Below, piece by piece: positions 23,636 through 35,926 of a stretch of 64,000 nt of DNA. Within the stretch, counting starts at the first letter, position 1, and each line of letters begins with the position of its first letter. Under the pieces are notes generated by a model that did no database searches, was not told where the DNA came from, and saw nothing but the letters and a program-made list of their open reading frames with translations. The translations under genes and the position numbers were made by a program. This DNA comes from Cordia subcordata (taxonomy: Eukaryota > Streptophyta > Magnoliopsida > Boraginales > Cordiaceae), in contig JAPTOF010000015.1 in NCBI GenBank assembly GCA_028554755.1, positions 10,520,501-10,584,500 on the forward strand. The letters run 5' to 3'.

Positions 23636-26600
23636 ACGTGGTTATGGCCTTGCATCTCCTGCATATTATTACATGTCTATTTACCAATTATCATAATTGT
23701 TTTTGGAATTAAATTCGGCTTGCAAGCTCTGCTTTCTCTTAAATTCTGGTTGTATAATCCTCTTCCCTAAATGATGCATCCCCTCATCTTAGAAGGAGTT
23801 ATTCTTCTAGTTATTGTGATTAGTAGTTAAAACCCGATCAAGACAAAGAGATGAAGGCCAAGAATTAGAAGCCTGGCCCTATCCTGGTTTCCCAATATTT
23901 ACAAGTAATAATCTTGCTTACATGATAGATGGCCCATGATAGCTCTAGTTGGTCACACTAGGAAAGTCCATAACTACCTGCACATGTTTATGCATGTCGA
24001 TATATGATGGTTTTATATGCTAATTTTGATTAATTAATTGGATTAATTAAAGGATTTGACTATTAAAACTAATACACTTATCTTCTCTACTAAATCCTTT
24101 AAAGTATTAGGTCCATCAAGTGTTTGGATATGAAGATGCCCAAATCATTGCCTTCCATTATAGTAATAATAATGGGCCCAATGTTCTGATAAATGCTGGA
24201 GGCCCTTAGGCCTGGCTTTTTTTAGAGTATTGGGATTACTATTCATTATATGTAGCCCTTAGAATCCTTTTAAACTAATTAGTAAGTAGGCCGACCTCAA
24301 TTGGGATTGCTTACTAGGCTTAGAGATAGACCTTAGGAGTTCATGTTAATGGTTTGACCTAACTGAGGTTCTCAGTGAAGGATCTCAGTAAGTTTATGTT
24401 AATGGTTTGACCTAACTGAGCTTCTCAGTGAAGGACCTTAGTCCTGCTAAGGAGAGCTTGGGACAGAATTGACTATTGAGAGTTATTTAGAGAAGTAATT
24501 GGTTATTAACCTACCAAATAGTGTCCATATGTGGGCCGACCTTAGTCAGGCTTATGTATAATTGTTTTAGATCTTAGTACCCACAAAAGGGGTTTGGATT
24601 CAGAAATCCCCTCAGATTGAAGGTAGAGGCTATTAGTTTGAATAAAATAGTGGGATAATCCTTTAAACATTGGCCTATGTCTCTATGGATGATGATTCAT
24701 ATATAATGCCATGTTTATATTCTTTGTATCTGTTATTTGTTTTCTTAAGTCTCAATATGTTGTAGATGTATTACTATTCAATAGTGTCATGATCACAAAT
24801 ATGTTCTGTATGTTCTAAACAAACTCAGTGTAAATGAAACCAATTAGCTATAAAGTGTCAAGATGATCATCAATTAGTTAATAAGGTATATGGTCTGTAG
24901 TGAAAGATTGTCTTCATAGCAGATAGTGTGCATGCTAGCTTATAGATCTACGTTCAAAAGTTAAATGAGTCTTCCAACAAATTTGATGGTATAGAGAGAC
25001 ATAGAGATCTAATATGCTATCTTCAATAGTTAGTTGAGAGATAGAATGTCTATGTACTGTACAAGACATAATAGATTGAGAAGCAAATGTCACTTGACAA
25101 CTTTTTTTAAGAAGATAATCAGGTATATTATTCTTAATTCTCGCCCTTTCATATCTCCGTCCTTCTTGAATTGGTTCAAGACTTGCAAGTCAATTGTTGA
25201 TCATAATAGACCTTTCGAGCTGCTAAGGATCTTCTAATAAGATAACGAGTTTCTAGAGAGGACATTATTTCAATAGGAGGTCGATCATCCACTCAATCAC
25301 TAACTGAGGTTTAGAACATCACCAAATGGTAGTAATTGGTTTGCATGAAATACGTCTTTGTATATCCAAACACTAGAAGAAGAAGAAGAAGAAAAGTCTT
25401 CAAAGTCTAGTGTTATAGCATCTTGAGAGACTAAAAGTAACAATTGGTTGCAACATGAGGTGTGTATATGACAACACCTTGCAACTTTAGTAGATTCCAC
25501 TGGCTTGGTATAAGATACAAACAGTTCTTATAACTTGTTACAATAAAACTCTTTTTCTAATAGAAACAATCATGATATTAATTTTATTGAGAATAAGGTT
25601 GTTGTCATGCATTGTCAACTGAAACAAGTTCATCCTTTAAGCATGCATTGTAAATTGAAACCAGTTCATCCTTCAAGCATAGTGTATGTTGATTAGGATG
25701 TTATGATTCTACAATTTGATCAAGGAAATAGATGCACTCAAAGTAAGTCTTTCATTTGCCTAGAAGAGAATGAGATTCTTGTATAGTGGACTCTTACTAC
25801 CACAGTTGAATGGTATGTTCGAAAGAAGAAATTAAACATTGTTGGACATAGTTTGATTCATTATGTGGCTGATGGTTGTGAGCATATCTTTTGGAATGTA
25901 TATTTGAGACAAATGTTAATATGCTAAGTTAAATATCTAGCAAGTTAGCAAATAAGATACCATAGTAGATATGTCATGATCGTAAGCTAATACTCTTTCA
26001 CTGAAGGGTCAAAGACATGTTAAGCATATATCAAGTATCATATCATTGATAAGCTAGAATTTAAATTGGTTAAGTGTTTGGAGATTCTTTAGAGAGTCTA
26101 ATGAGTACAACTTCTACAAAGACGAATAATGAGTATTCATTAACCTCAAAAGGATCTCTTGAAGGAAGTGTTTCATAAACAAGATTCCCTCGATAATGAA
26201 CTTTGTGAAGTTCTAATGTGGAAGGATAAGACATTAATAGTTGAACGTACAAGAACAAGATAAGGTTAAGAACCATATCTTGAACTTATTAAAGAAGCAT
26301 TGCTAAAGTGACTTGGTAAGTACCACGTCAACTAGATAAGTGCTAAATTCTCATCCTAGATAGTGGGTTCAATGAACTACTCGATGACAATGTGAATTCG
26401 ATCACTTGTAAAGATGCTAGATAGAGGAGTAACTGTAAGAACTTATTTAATGCGAGGTAATCCTTCAAGAGACCATAAGTGTCAACACTGTACAGATATT
26501 GGTTGGCTCACATATTGGGTAAGACCCGTAAAGTGAAAATTGGTTCATGAAAGGGTTTTGTTAGGTTGTGACATACAATGCCCAGCTTGTTGCTAGGAGG

Positions 26601-27019
26601 CTTTGTCAATGTCATAGTTTTACTATGACAAGACATTTCCACCTATACTGATGCTTGAGTTTATCTGCATCATTCATGTATGAGATGTATGTTTGTATTA
26701 TGAAATCTGATAAGTAGGTGTCTAGATAGCTTTCCTTTATAGTGAGTTGAAAAAGGGTGTGTATCACATATCTTGAAATGTTCATATCTATTGCTAAGAT
26801 TATATAGCATATGCCCCAGGGGTCCATGTGTGGACCTGTTCAAGTTCTTGGGTTAGTATGTTTTGATAAAGTATCAAGACGTGTGCCTTTGTTAAGAACA
26901 AAGTATACCCTATATCTGTTAGTAGGCTAATCATCGTGTGATTGTTTATAGTATAGTAATGTGGATAACATTTTTTGATACTATAAAATGGAAAGCTATA
27001 GCTTTTATCTTTATTCTCC
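23636..27019 (+). mobile_element. Element G internal region, right part (largely unreadable)
   Basis: Copia element G resumes after array A. I recognise no intact domain before 27020; gag and integrase should lie here but are too decayed to place. Visible: a 53-bp direct duplication (24338-24390 and 24391-24443), a GAA repeat at 25376-25396, and a partial local duplication (catgcattgt...gttcatcctt) at 25607-25680. Confidence 0.5.
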
Positions 27020-27185
27020 ATAAATGCTTTAGGAAAGGTATCTTATGTGCTTAGGATAATAGTCTATGTTGATAGATTAGGGAGGTTATTAGGATAGTCC
27101 TAGTATACGTACATTGGCTTCGTGTTCAAAGAGTTCAACATATTAAATTATAAGAAGGTTCTTGGAAATTCATTCTTCAAGAAAA
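27020..27185 (+). pseudogene. Element G reverse transcriptase, C-terminal fragment
   Basis: Reads NALGKVSYVLRIIVYVDRLG, then, past two stops, YTYIGFVFKEFNILNYKK. This matches the plant copia RT block GEASYVLGIKIYRDR...LGLSQ.YI..VLKRFNM. It is the only clear coding remnant of G and confirms the + orientation and the copia class. No catalytic residues remain. Confidence 0.7.
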
Positions 27186-27642
27186 TTTGTTTGACAAATT
27201 TCTTCGAAAGAAATGTATGAGTAGATTTTTATTTTCTTAGACAATAGGATTTACTAAATATATTTTGTCATCTACAAGGCCTAATGGGGCATATTCTCTC
27301 AATATTAATTGTGTCATCATGATCCTAAGAAGCATTGGTAATTGATGGGACCATCCTTTAGAACTTAGAGTGCATAAATACCAATGGCCTATTTATGGAG
27401 AGTTTCTCTTGAAACTAATTAGTTAGACTAATTCTAGCTTCTAGTCAAACAAAGATGATAGCCACAGTATTTGAGATTATGTTTGCTAGAACAGTTCTAT
27501 GCTTGTGTTTGGATGTTTCTGCCTTCTTTAAGCTAAAAGTAATGATCTTTTACAAATAATGTATAACAAAAAATGTTTTGCCAAACTCCTTAGCTAAAGC
27601 CCTCGGGATTGTGAGAAGATGGGTAAAAGATACAGATTCGAC

Positions 27643-27665
27643 GAGCTTTAGGCCAAGTAGGAGAT
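27643..27665 (+). other. Polypurine tract of element G
   Basis: Gccaagtaggagatt directly precedes the 3' LTR; plant copia elements typically show aagtgggagattg here. It supports 27666 as the LTR start. Confidence 0.65.
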
Positions 27666-29233
27666 TATTAGGAATGGTGTCCTAAAGTTAATCATCTATT
27701 GTAGATTTAGCACTGATGTGTGCATGAATCGTCTTATTTTTGACCTTATGTCATAACATACATTTTCTCCTTAATTGTTAGATCATGACGTAGTCCTTAG
27801 AATGACCTAATGTGGCTATGTGAATAAGGGATAGCTCGGTCGTCCTTAAACATAGTCTGTAACCAAATGGTAGAATCGATACTATGACATCGATTCTATC
27901 GAGTGTAGGTTATAATGCGTCACATGAGTTGGTGATCCTTATGACCAATGGGTGTGGAGACATTAGTGTAACCTACAGTGAGGTATGAAGACATGCTCAC
28001 TGAACATGACTCTATTACGAGCATCCTATGGTATATACCCTATTATCAAATGATAGCTTGTGGAGCATATGGATGTAGGTATTCCCTCAAGCTTGAGATC
28101 TCCATAGAGACTTATGGATTACTCCCCATATTTTAGTACCTAACTACCTAGATTTCTAATCTGGTGACAAAAGGCTGTTGGGTAAAGACAAGCGCTGTTA
28201 AGTCAATGCATAGGTCAAGATGGGATTGATCGCTTCAGGTATTAGGAGAATGATATTCTACTTAGTCCTAATACATTAAGACTTTGGCTAGAGCTTTCCG
28301 TATGATGTGTCACAAGGTTATGTCATAATGAGTCATGATGAGATTAGGATTTGACATGAAATAGCTAAATAAGAGTTTGACAATTTTACCATACCCCTAA
28401 GGTTATTTGAGAATATCTAGGGTCATAAGTAATCCACCATAATACCTAACTTCATTGAATATTACCTTGCAACTATTGGATTTATTTGGACATTGGGAAT
28501 TATTGCTAGACAGTATCATCAGTTAGTACACAAATAGTCCTTGTATTACCAGTTTAGTTTGAACCTACTGAGTCATGTATATGGTTCAGAATTAGTTGGA
28601 GGATTGACCCTATTGTAATTATCTCAATCATGTTTAATTGAGAATTAGTTGTGTTATTATTTAATTATGAATTAAATAATATTATAGGTAATTAACATTA
28701 TAAATATTTAATTGATACGATTAATGAGTCAAATATTATAATGTTTAATTACTTATTATGGTTCACGAAATTAATTTTAACTATGTCTAGCTAGCACTGG
28801 ATATGTGGATCAAAATTAATTCATGGGATATTGTTTACAAATTAAATATGGATTTAATTTGGGCTTTAATTTGGATTTGAGAAGTCTATAATTTTGAGTC
28901 CAAAGAGTTGGACTTATTGGATTGGGATGGGCTTTATGGAAAGCCCATATCTTTTTATATATAAAGATATTTCACTTTTTCTATGTACGATGGTTTTGAG
29001 AAAACCTAATCACCAGAACAGATGTCAGAATTCTCTCTAAAAGCCAAAATCAAATTTAGCCTCTTCCAATAGTTCTTGATCGCGTATGAAGAAGAGGAGT
29101 TTAATGCTTCCGCTAGGTAAAGCCTTTCAACGCAAGAATTATGAGGTAATTCTTGTTCTTTATTCTTGAAATTTTAATTTATAGAGCATGATCCTGCGAG
29201 GAAATCTGGAGAAAGTCTCTACGATTTCCTACC
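27666..29233 (+). mobile_element. Element G 3' LTR
   Basis: Starts TATTAGGAATGGTGTCC (TG decayed to TA) and ends TTTCCTACC. Aligns with 3269-4739. The right flank GATGATATGATGG resumes the protease of element C in frame. The copy is about 100 bases longer than the 5' LTR. Confidence 0.85.
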
Positions 29234-29769
29234 GATGATATGATGGTTCAGGTTGGTAAGTTTGTGTATCCTGTTGATTTCATTAATTTAGATATGGACT
29301 CTCACCATGACTCTAGGCCTGCTACACCTATTCTTTTATGATGCCCCTTTCTTGCTCGGCCGATGCGGTTATTCATTGCAAGATAGGGTTGTTGGAGATT
29401 AAATTTGGGAATTTGAAGTCCGCAATGAAAGTAGCAGAGGCTATACATAGGTTGAGTTTAGATAGAGGAGATGAGAAAGAATGCTTTATGGTTAAAATGA
29501 TAAAACCTGGTATCGAGGATTGTGACCACAAGGAAATGATCTTTAGTGATGAATTTATGGATGAGTTTGATAAGATCTTAGTTGATATTGATTTAGAGTC
29601 ATTTAGTGAAGAGAGCATAACATTTATTTTTTATTCTAGGCCAGATGAGTCTCTTGAGGTTGTTGATTCTCGTATCGGGGAGCATAATAAGCCTAAGAAG
29701 ACACTCAAGAAAGAGATAGATGAGCTTGAAATTTTGATATATGGATCATTTAGAAAATTTGATGAATCA
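29234..29769 (+). pseudogene. pro: Element C protease C-terminus and linker
   Basis: Continues the C protease after G: VQVGKFVYPVDFINLDMDS, then after a frameshift at about 29337 the open stretch DAVIHCKIGLLEIKFGNLKS. It aligns with element B at 58100-58302 (DAIIHYRLGLLEMKFGNLRS). The linker has FDKILVDIDLESF and ends KKEIDELEILIYGSFRKFDE, where an antisense solo LTR A interrupts at target AATCA. No RT follows. Confidence 0.8.
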
Positions 29770-31346
29770 TGATCACTATCTTGTGAGCACAAGCCCTAAA
29801 TAGCCAACAAGCACAGGGGTCGTGTGTAGTACGATGTGTGCGAGTGTAAGGTTGAATCCTTGGGGAGGCTTAACGTGTGTGGTATCCTAAGTTATGTGTA
29901 TCCTAAAGAGCTACGTGTTAGGTGTCTAAACTACGATGTTTTTGGTTTTTTGGGATAGAATGGTGTGTGGAAAACATAAACTTAATCTAAGGGCAGGAAA
30001 ATAAAAGGGGGGGTATATGTGTAACGGGGGAATCAAGCAATCTAAGGGGATTCAAATGTCAAAAATGGGGACTAGGGTGATTACGACTTGAAAATGGGTA
30101 CTACTTCTCATTAGGATTGCTTGATGGATTATTTAGGTTGCTCTAGTCTAGACCTCTAATTAACTTGCTAATTGATACCCTAAGCCTCATGTGAATCTTT
30201 CCTTAGGTGTTGACCCTTAGAGCCATGGCATATGGTCTTTATAACTTAGGAACTAGGGCTAGCTAGTTAGGGTTCTAGGTGACTTAAATCAGTTTGACCC
30301 TAGCGTTTAAATTGTTGGCTGGATTTAAAGCCAAGACCTTGTCTGCCTAAGGTCGACTAACCTATCCTGAAACTCGTTTCCCATATTTAAAGCTAAGGAA
30401 GACTCAACCTAGGCTAGCCATCAGTTATGCACCACCAGCCGTCATCTCAATAGTAGATATTAATATTTAAGCACAAAGCATACATATCTAAGGCATGGCA
30501 TTTGAGAATACTTTGGTATATTCTACTACCAAACACGTAGACCTGCTTAGATTACACCAATTTAATCAATAACACCTGACATGTAAGCAATATAAGCTAT
30601 TTATGCTATTAAGTATGTAAACACACACATAGACATGTATATAGGCGTAACCACTTTATGTAATCACTACACAAACACATAGACATGCTAGCATAATGAT
30701 TTAATAATGGCTAATAGCATAATAGACTTTAATATACATATGCAACATCACTGAGTCATTTCTACAAATACATAGACATTTATTCTAATTTGTCATAGAA
30801 ACCTTAAGCACAAGCATATATAAAGATCCATCAAGTACCCATTACACAAGAGTAGTAATCAATCCGTAATACAAGATATAATCACCCAACAAAGCTCTAT
30901 TTACACATATCCATAGCCATGCCTTTACAATCCCATAGCTAATGCCCTAAATCCTTGTGTTTGATCTGCCTAAGATACTTGATTCCAAGTGTTTGTGTTT
31001 GGTTGAATGTGTGTGAGGTGGGTGAGATAGGAATTAGGGTTTTGGGAGATGGGTGTGAAAGAATATAACTTGTTGTTCATAAAATGGCCAAAAAAGGGCT
31101 TATATAGCCAAAAATCGCACAGCACCAGTTGAGTGAACTAGTTGACCACCTCCAAAGGGTCTCTTAGCCGCTTAGATGATGTTACACTCTAGTTTTGATG
31201 ACTAAATGAGTGGGTCAACTGCCTTTCTAACATTTTTCAACCGGTACTCCATGTTTGCTCTCTTTCGACGTCGTTTTTAAAGCACAATACACCTTAAAAC
31301 AAGAATAAGAATGAAACACATAAGCATTCACAAAACCAACACATCA
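29770..31346 (-). mobile_element. Antisense solo LTR of family A
   Basis: On the minus strand it starts TGATGTGTTGGTTTT and ends GATAGTGATCA. Flanked by AATCA (29765-29769) and AATCG (31347-31351), a 5-bp duplication with one transition. No internal sequence, so it is a solo LTR. Its second stem-loop (30315-30334) is intact; the one matching 8304 is decayed near 30381. Confidence 0.9.
30315..30334 (-). repeat. Stem-loop in solo LTR A
   Basis: Arms TTGGCT and AGCCAA around an 8-base loop (ggatttaa on the + strand). The partner copy in LTR B (52313-52330) has TAGCT/AGCTA instead. Confidence 0.75.
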
Positions 31347-31351
31347 AATCG

Positions 31352-31952
31352 GTGTTGGCATCTTTTTATACTCTTTCTACTAGGTAATTGATTGATAAGG
31401 TCATTAGCTTTTTGAAGGAACATGAATCTTCCCTTGGTGTTGAGCATGAGTGTAGCAAGAAGAAGACACCTCTTTAAGGAGGTTGAAGAGATAGAAAGCT
31501 TGGTGCCTGACTACCAGTTTGATGAGTCCATGATTCCATCTCCTTCGAGGTTGACATTTGAGGAAGAAGTGGACGAATTGGAGAGACATTTATATGAATC
31601 TAATCGTTATTATGAAGCCTCCATGAGTATTTCTTTTAACCCACCGATAAGAGCTTCTACGATTGATTCCTCTCTCGAGAGTGACCTTTATGATTTTTTA
31701 GATCCTTCTTCCAAATCTCTTTGTTCAGGCCCTTCAAATGATATCATGAGTCATTTTTCTTTATTAGATGATCATTCTCTCTTGCCTCTTGTTGAGCCCC
31801 TAGTTAGAGAGCATACTTTTACGCCCTCCCATTTTAAGCATATACGTGTAGGGTTAGTACACACTCCTCCCATTATTTGTGCTATAGATGCTTCATTAAT
31901 TCATGAGGATAGGGCATGTATAGCCTTTGATCATCAAAAGAAGGCTATATGA
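31352..31952 (+). pseudogene. Element C downstream ORF (protease-RT linker)
   Basis: Resumes in frame after the solo LTR (DES, then VLASFYTLSTR), with a stop near 31385 and a frameshift near 31463. The open part from 31464 reads EVEEIESLVPDYQFDESM, then EEEVDELERHLYESNRYYEA, an acidic Ser-rich middle, and ends HQKKAI followed by a stop. KKAI matches KKAIGW of elements A and B, the segment just before RT. No RT, RNase H or integrase follows. Three repeats of a KKEhDELE...FDES pattern are visible across the LTR break. Confidence 0.65.
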
Positions 31953-33694
31953 TGGTTAGTTGCGGAGACTGAGTGTGCTAGGTTCGATTTAGAGATGACA
32001 GTGGGATAGAGAGCTTTAAATTATTACATAAACCATGCTGCCTTTAAGCATTCTTTTTATATTTTGATGTATTGGGTTTTCCATTTGTCCCTTTATCTTG
32101 TGTGCTTGAGAAGGATTATGACGTATATGATTTGATTGATTCTATATCACATGATCCTTTTTCTTCTGAGTTATACATTGACAGGATTATTTGACGATCC
32201 ACACCTAAGAATTACAAGGACTATTGGCCCTAACATTATCGCCTGATTGGGGGCGTAAAACCTAGCGTTGCTAGGAGGCACCTAGAAATTTTATTGAGAT
32301 GAGAGGGCCTGGCTGATGACGTTGTTGGTAAAGCTATTAAGAGACAACATAGATTAATTTTGGTATTATCGTTCTTTGTTTTCATTTTCCCTTCATTTGT
32401 TTTCCTTTTAGGTTTAACAAGTGTTGATCCCTGTTTCTATCATTTCCCCTTTTGAATACAACTTGTTATCATTTGATGATGCCAATGTAAGCTTGCATGA
32501 CAATGCTACTAATCTTGTGCTATGTGAGTGTTTGTGGTTCGTTGAGAAACAGGGTTAGTAGATGATTCATAAATCATTGGCAATGAAGAGCTTCAAAGAA
32601 ACACAAGGTTGTATTTATCTTTTCTCTACTTGTCCCTTCTTATCTACCCCATCCCCACCACCCTTACATGCTTTGTGTGGTTTTACTCTAGTTGCTTGAG
32701 GACACGCAAAGTTTAGGTTTGGAGGTGTGGGAATTTGGTTTTCTTGTTTTATGCTTTGTTTAGGGTAGATTTGCATTATTTTCATGAAAATGGTAAAACT
32801 TTTTTGATTTTTGTGCATATAGAGTCGTTTATCTCTATATTAATGGGAGTGTTGGCTTTTGTTATTAACTTAATTGACTAGAGAAGATAAGATTGTATTG
32901 TGGGAAGTGAATAGAGTGAAGGGAGAACAGGGACTTTGAAGAGACTCCTTTTGAAAGCTGTAAGGAGTGAGCACTTCTAAGAATACACCTTATAGTTTCC
33001 CCATAACTTGGTTAGAAAGAGTGTTTTTTTAAAGGGTTGTTAATCTGAGTGCCCCTTCCTTGATTGGTTCTTTTAGTGTGCCTTAGCCTTGTCTTTTTTG
33101 TTTATGTTATGTATTGAGAAAAATGCAAAAAAAAATGGAAAAATGAAAAAAATGAGAAAAAAAGTGAAAAAGATTGAGAAAAAGTGGAGAAAAAGTCAAA
33201 AGGCAACAAAAAGTTGAAAAAAGTGAAGTGTTGTAAATAAGTGTCAAGTGACAAAATGTCAATTTGACACTAGTATCTATTTTTGTTCTTTCATGTATTG
33301 TGAATAAAGCTCTTACATCATTTGTGAGCCATTGTGTTGTATCTTCTTTCTCTTTGTATCTTTGGGACTACGTGTATATTGGGAAGCCAAGTTAGTTGAT
33401 GGGGGCATGAAGTATTAATGGCCTGGGTGCGTGAGTTAGAATCGTAGGATTGTGGTGGCTCTAATTACTTGGGAACTTCCAGTGAGGTGCAAGAGCCTTT
33501 GTGAGTAACGAGAGGATCCAAAAAAGGCTTGGGGACCTTTTTTACAAAAGGAATACCCCTTTTGTACTCCTTTAATTGCTAAGATAGCAAGTCAATACTT
33601 TTGGCAACCCTCTTTAGCAACTTAGAGATAAGCTGAGGTTTGGTTTTGCTCTTGATCTTGCTTGGGGACAAGCAAGGAAAAGGTTTGGGGGTGT
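31953..33694 (+). mobile_element. Element C 3' non-coding region
   Basis: No gene. Contains gttgctaggaggcacc (32270), gatgatgccaatg (32475), the first hairpin/polypurine module (32694-32732), an A/G tract at 33116-33230, and the terminal module at 33658-33694: stem TTGCTTG/CAAGCAA, loop GGGA, then aaggtttgggggtgt. The layout equals elements A and B. Confidence 0.75.
33658..33694 (+). other. Terminal hairpin and polypurine tract of element C
   Basis: A perfect 7-bp stem TTGCTTG/CAAGCAA closes the loop GGGA (a GNRA loop); then ggaaaaggtttgggggtgt leads into the LTR start TGATGTG. Confidence 0.75.
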
Positions 33695-34398
33695 TGATGT
33701 GTCTTGGTTTATGCATATTTGTGCTTGCATTTTCTTATGTTTTTAAAGGTGTTTTGTGCTTACTTGTTGGCATTAGTGTAGTACATGTATTATATTTGTG
33801 CATACGCAGTTATAAGTGACTGTTGTTGAGTGTTATGGTAAAATGCTGCACTAAATGTTTGATTTTGTGTTTTATGTGAGCTATAGGATAGAGAATGAGC
33901 TTAAACAAGGATGGTTTAGGAAGAACAAAGATATACGGGTCATGAAATGAGGACCGGAGGTAAAAGAGAATGAAGATTGGATGCAAAAAAAAGAAAGTCG
34001 GTCGAACTTGGAAAGAGAGCCGGCCGGGCATCTAGGTCAATCCGCGAAATCAGTAAACTCTTACTTTAAGTTGGTCAAGTATAGTCCTAGGGTCGGCTGA
34101 CTGCCTAGGTTGACTTGCCTAATCAGTGAGCTCCCATTTTTTTAGCCGGTTGAGCAAGAGAAGAGGAGCCAATTGACGGGCTGTGCACTAAAACAGTCTT
34201 TAAAAGCTTGATTTTCAGCAATTTTTAGGGAGAACATTCATCTATTCATCAATCCACTAAACCCTAGCCCTTCATCACTCTCATACACCTCACACATACA
34301 TCTAAACCTAGAATCAAGCTAATCTTTAGGATCAAACACTTAGATTTGGAGATTAAAGCTAAGACCTATTCAAGGAATAATAAAAGAGTTAAGTATAT
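33695..34398 (+). mobile_element. Element C 3' LTR, truncated on the right
   Basis: Starts TGATGTGTCTTGG right after the polypurine tract. U3 has cggtcg/ggccgg-type motifs at 34010-34180 and a TATA-like stretch near 34197. It breaks off after about 700 bases, where an antisense copia remnant begins. The missing half (the part seen at 1-776) is not found later in the window. Confidence 0.75.
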
Positions 34399-35060
34399 TA
34401 TGTGACTTTTATATTGATATACAACTGCCCTACATAGATATTATTTTAGAAGAGTAGCTAACATAATGACTGAAAGCCAAAACTACAAGAGTAAACTTGG
34501 TAATATTATAATACAAAGTTTACAAATTGAATTCAAAAAGTAATATATTCTTATTATGCCTCCTCAAGTGCAATTGAATCTCAAATGGTAAGCTCGGTCC
34601 TTAGCGTCCAAAAACCAAATATTTACAAACTTTTATCATAATATTAGTCAATAGATCAATTATAGAAACAAACTACATGTTACCATTTTTCCCTGACAAA
34701 ATGGTCATTGAATTCAATTCATGTACTTAGTTCGAGCATGAAAAATTAGAATAGATACCAAGTACATAGCGCCAATGTTATCACACCATAAAGTCAACTT
34801 TTAGAAGACAAATGTTGAAGCTCGGCAATGAGAGAGGGGTAAAAGTAGATGTTCCATAAGTAGCCAAGAGTGATAATTAACCAGAGCACAAAAAGTAATA
34901 TCTCTTGCTCAACCCTAACTATTATAGAAGAATGGCTTATGTAATAACTAAAAGGGAAAATACACAAGGAAGTAATGTCACAATTAGAAAGTTTACAAAT
35001 TGATTTTCAATAAATATTATCCCTATACGATGACTCCATAACATACTAGCAAATTTCTCA
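34399..35060 (-). mobile_element. Antisense copia remnant H: LTR ends and RNase H
   Basis: On the minus strand, around 34690-34800, it reads KLTLWCDNIGAMYL and FHARTKYMN, the plant copia RNase H block (LWCDN.GA.YL, HARTKH.E). A purine-rich stretch (cttgaggaggcat, near 34560) then leads to an LTR-like start. Two stretches that resemble each other, 34399-34553 and about 34890-35050, share caatttgtaaactttnta and agttatta/cattatgt motifs, so both may be LTR pieces. Strongly decayed. Confidence 0.6.
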
Positions 35061-35926
35061 AGGCAATGGAAGACGTAATAAATTACTAGATGAAATGCTT
35101 TTCCATACCCCAATTATCCTTTACCTTATAAGAAGAAAAAAAAAGGAAAGGCCAAATTTCCTATGCATCGACAAGGATTTATGGGTAAGGGAAAAGATTA
35201 CTAAAGCAATTCAACGTGAATCGACCATTTTTCTTTTTAATACAACAAGATATAAATCACGAGTTTCAAAACCACCACCATGATGAAAGTTGGCATGGCA
35301 TCCACGAAGGCGAAAAGTAAAGGATCGTTGACTCCATTTGCAAATGCAACAACGGAATTGTAGTCCCCTTCATTTTCCACAATCCCATATGTTGACTCTT
35401 CACATCTTGCTTTCTTCAATAAAAAGCAATATGTTCCTCTTGTAATAACAAATTAATTAAGGGATTGGAAATCATAAATATGCAATAGCAACCAAATACT
35501 TACTAATTGATGTAGAAGATTTCCATCTCTTTCCTCCAAGCTCCTCACCTTTAATTAAGCAAATTTCTTTTTATCAAAATTCATTTGGAAATGATTTAGA
35601 AAGATTGAACTTAACTTTAGATTAATAACTGACTTATTCAATCTCAAGTGCAACAAACTATGATGGCTCAACTATATTACTTAAGGATTTATTTGCAAAA
35701 TTGACAAGTTCTTGAAATAAATTAATCGTATTAAATGTTAATGGAAGTAATTAATGAAAGTCAACCTTATTATGGTGTAATCTAATGGTGATTAAATTAA
35801 ATATCTTTTGCTTGATGGCAAGATTGAGTAAGTTAATCTTGATTAAAACTTTATTAAATAGATAATGGAAAGATGCGATTTTCCACTAATTCTATCCTAC
35901 ATGTTGACCATCACGTATAAAGAAAG
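35061..35926. other. Unassigned stretch, with one unrecognised minus-strand ORF
   Basis: No known repeat recognised. On the minus strand 35237-35419 is open for 60 codons; its middle reads YGIVENEGDYNSVVAFANG. The text is more protein-like than most short frames here, but I know no family for it and see no partner exons. The rest (35420-35926) is AT-rich with no feature. Confidence 0.3.

Noticed and set aside
29234..29769. Host gene with a short ORF
   Set aside because: It aligns with the protease-RT linker of element B and continues the protease of element C.
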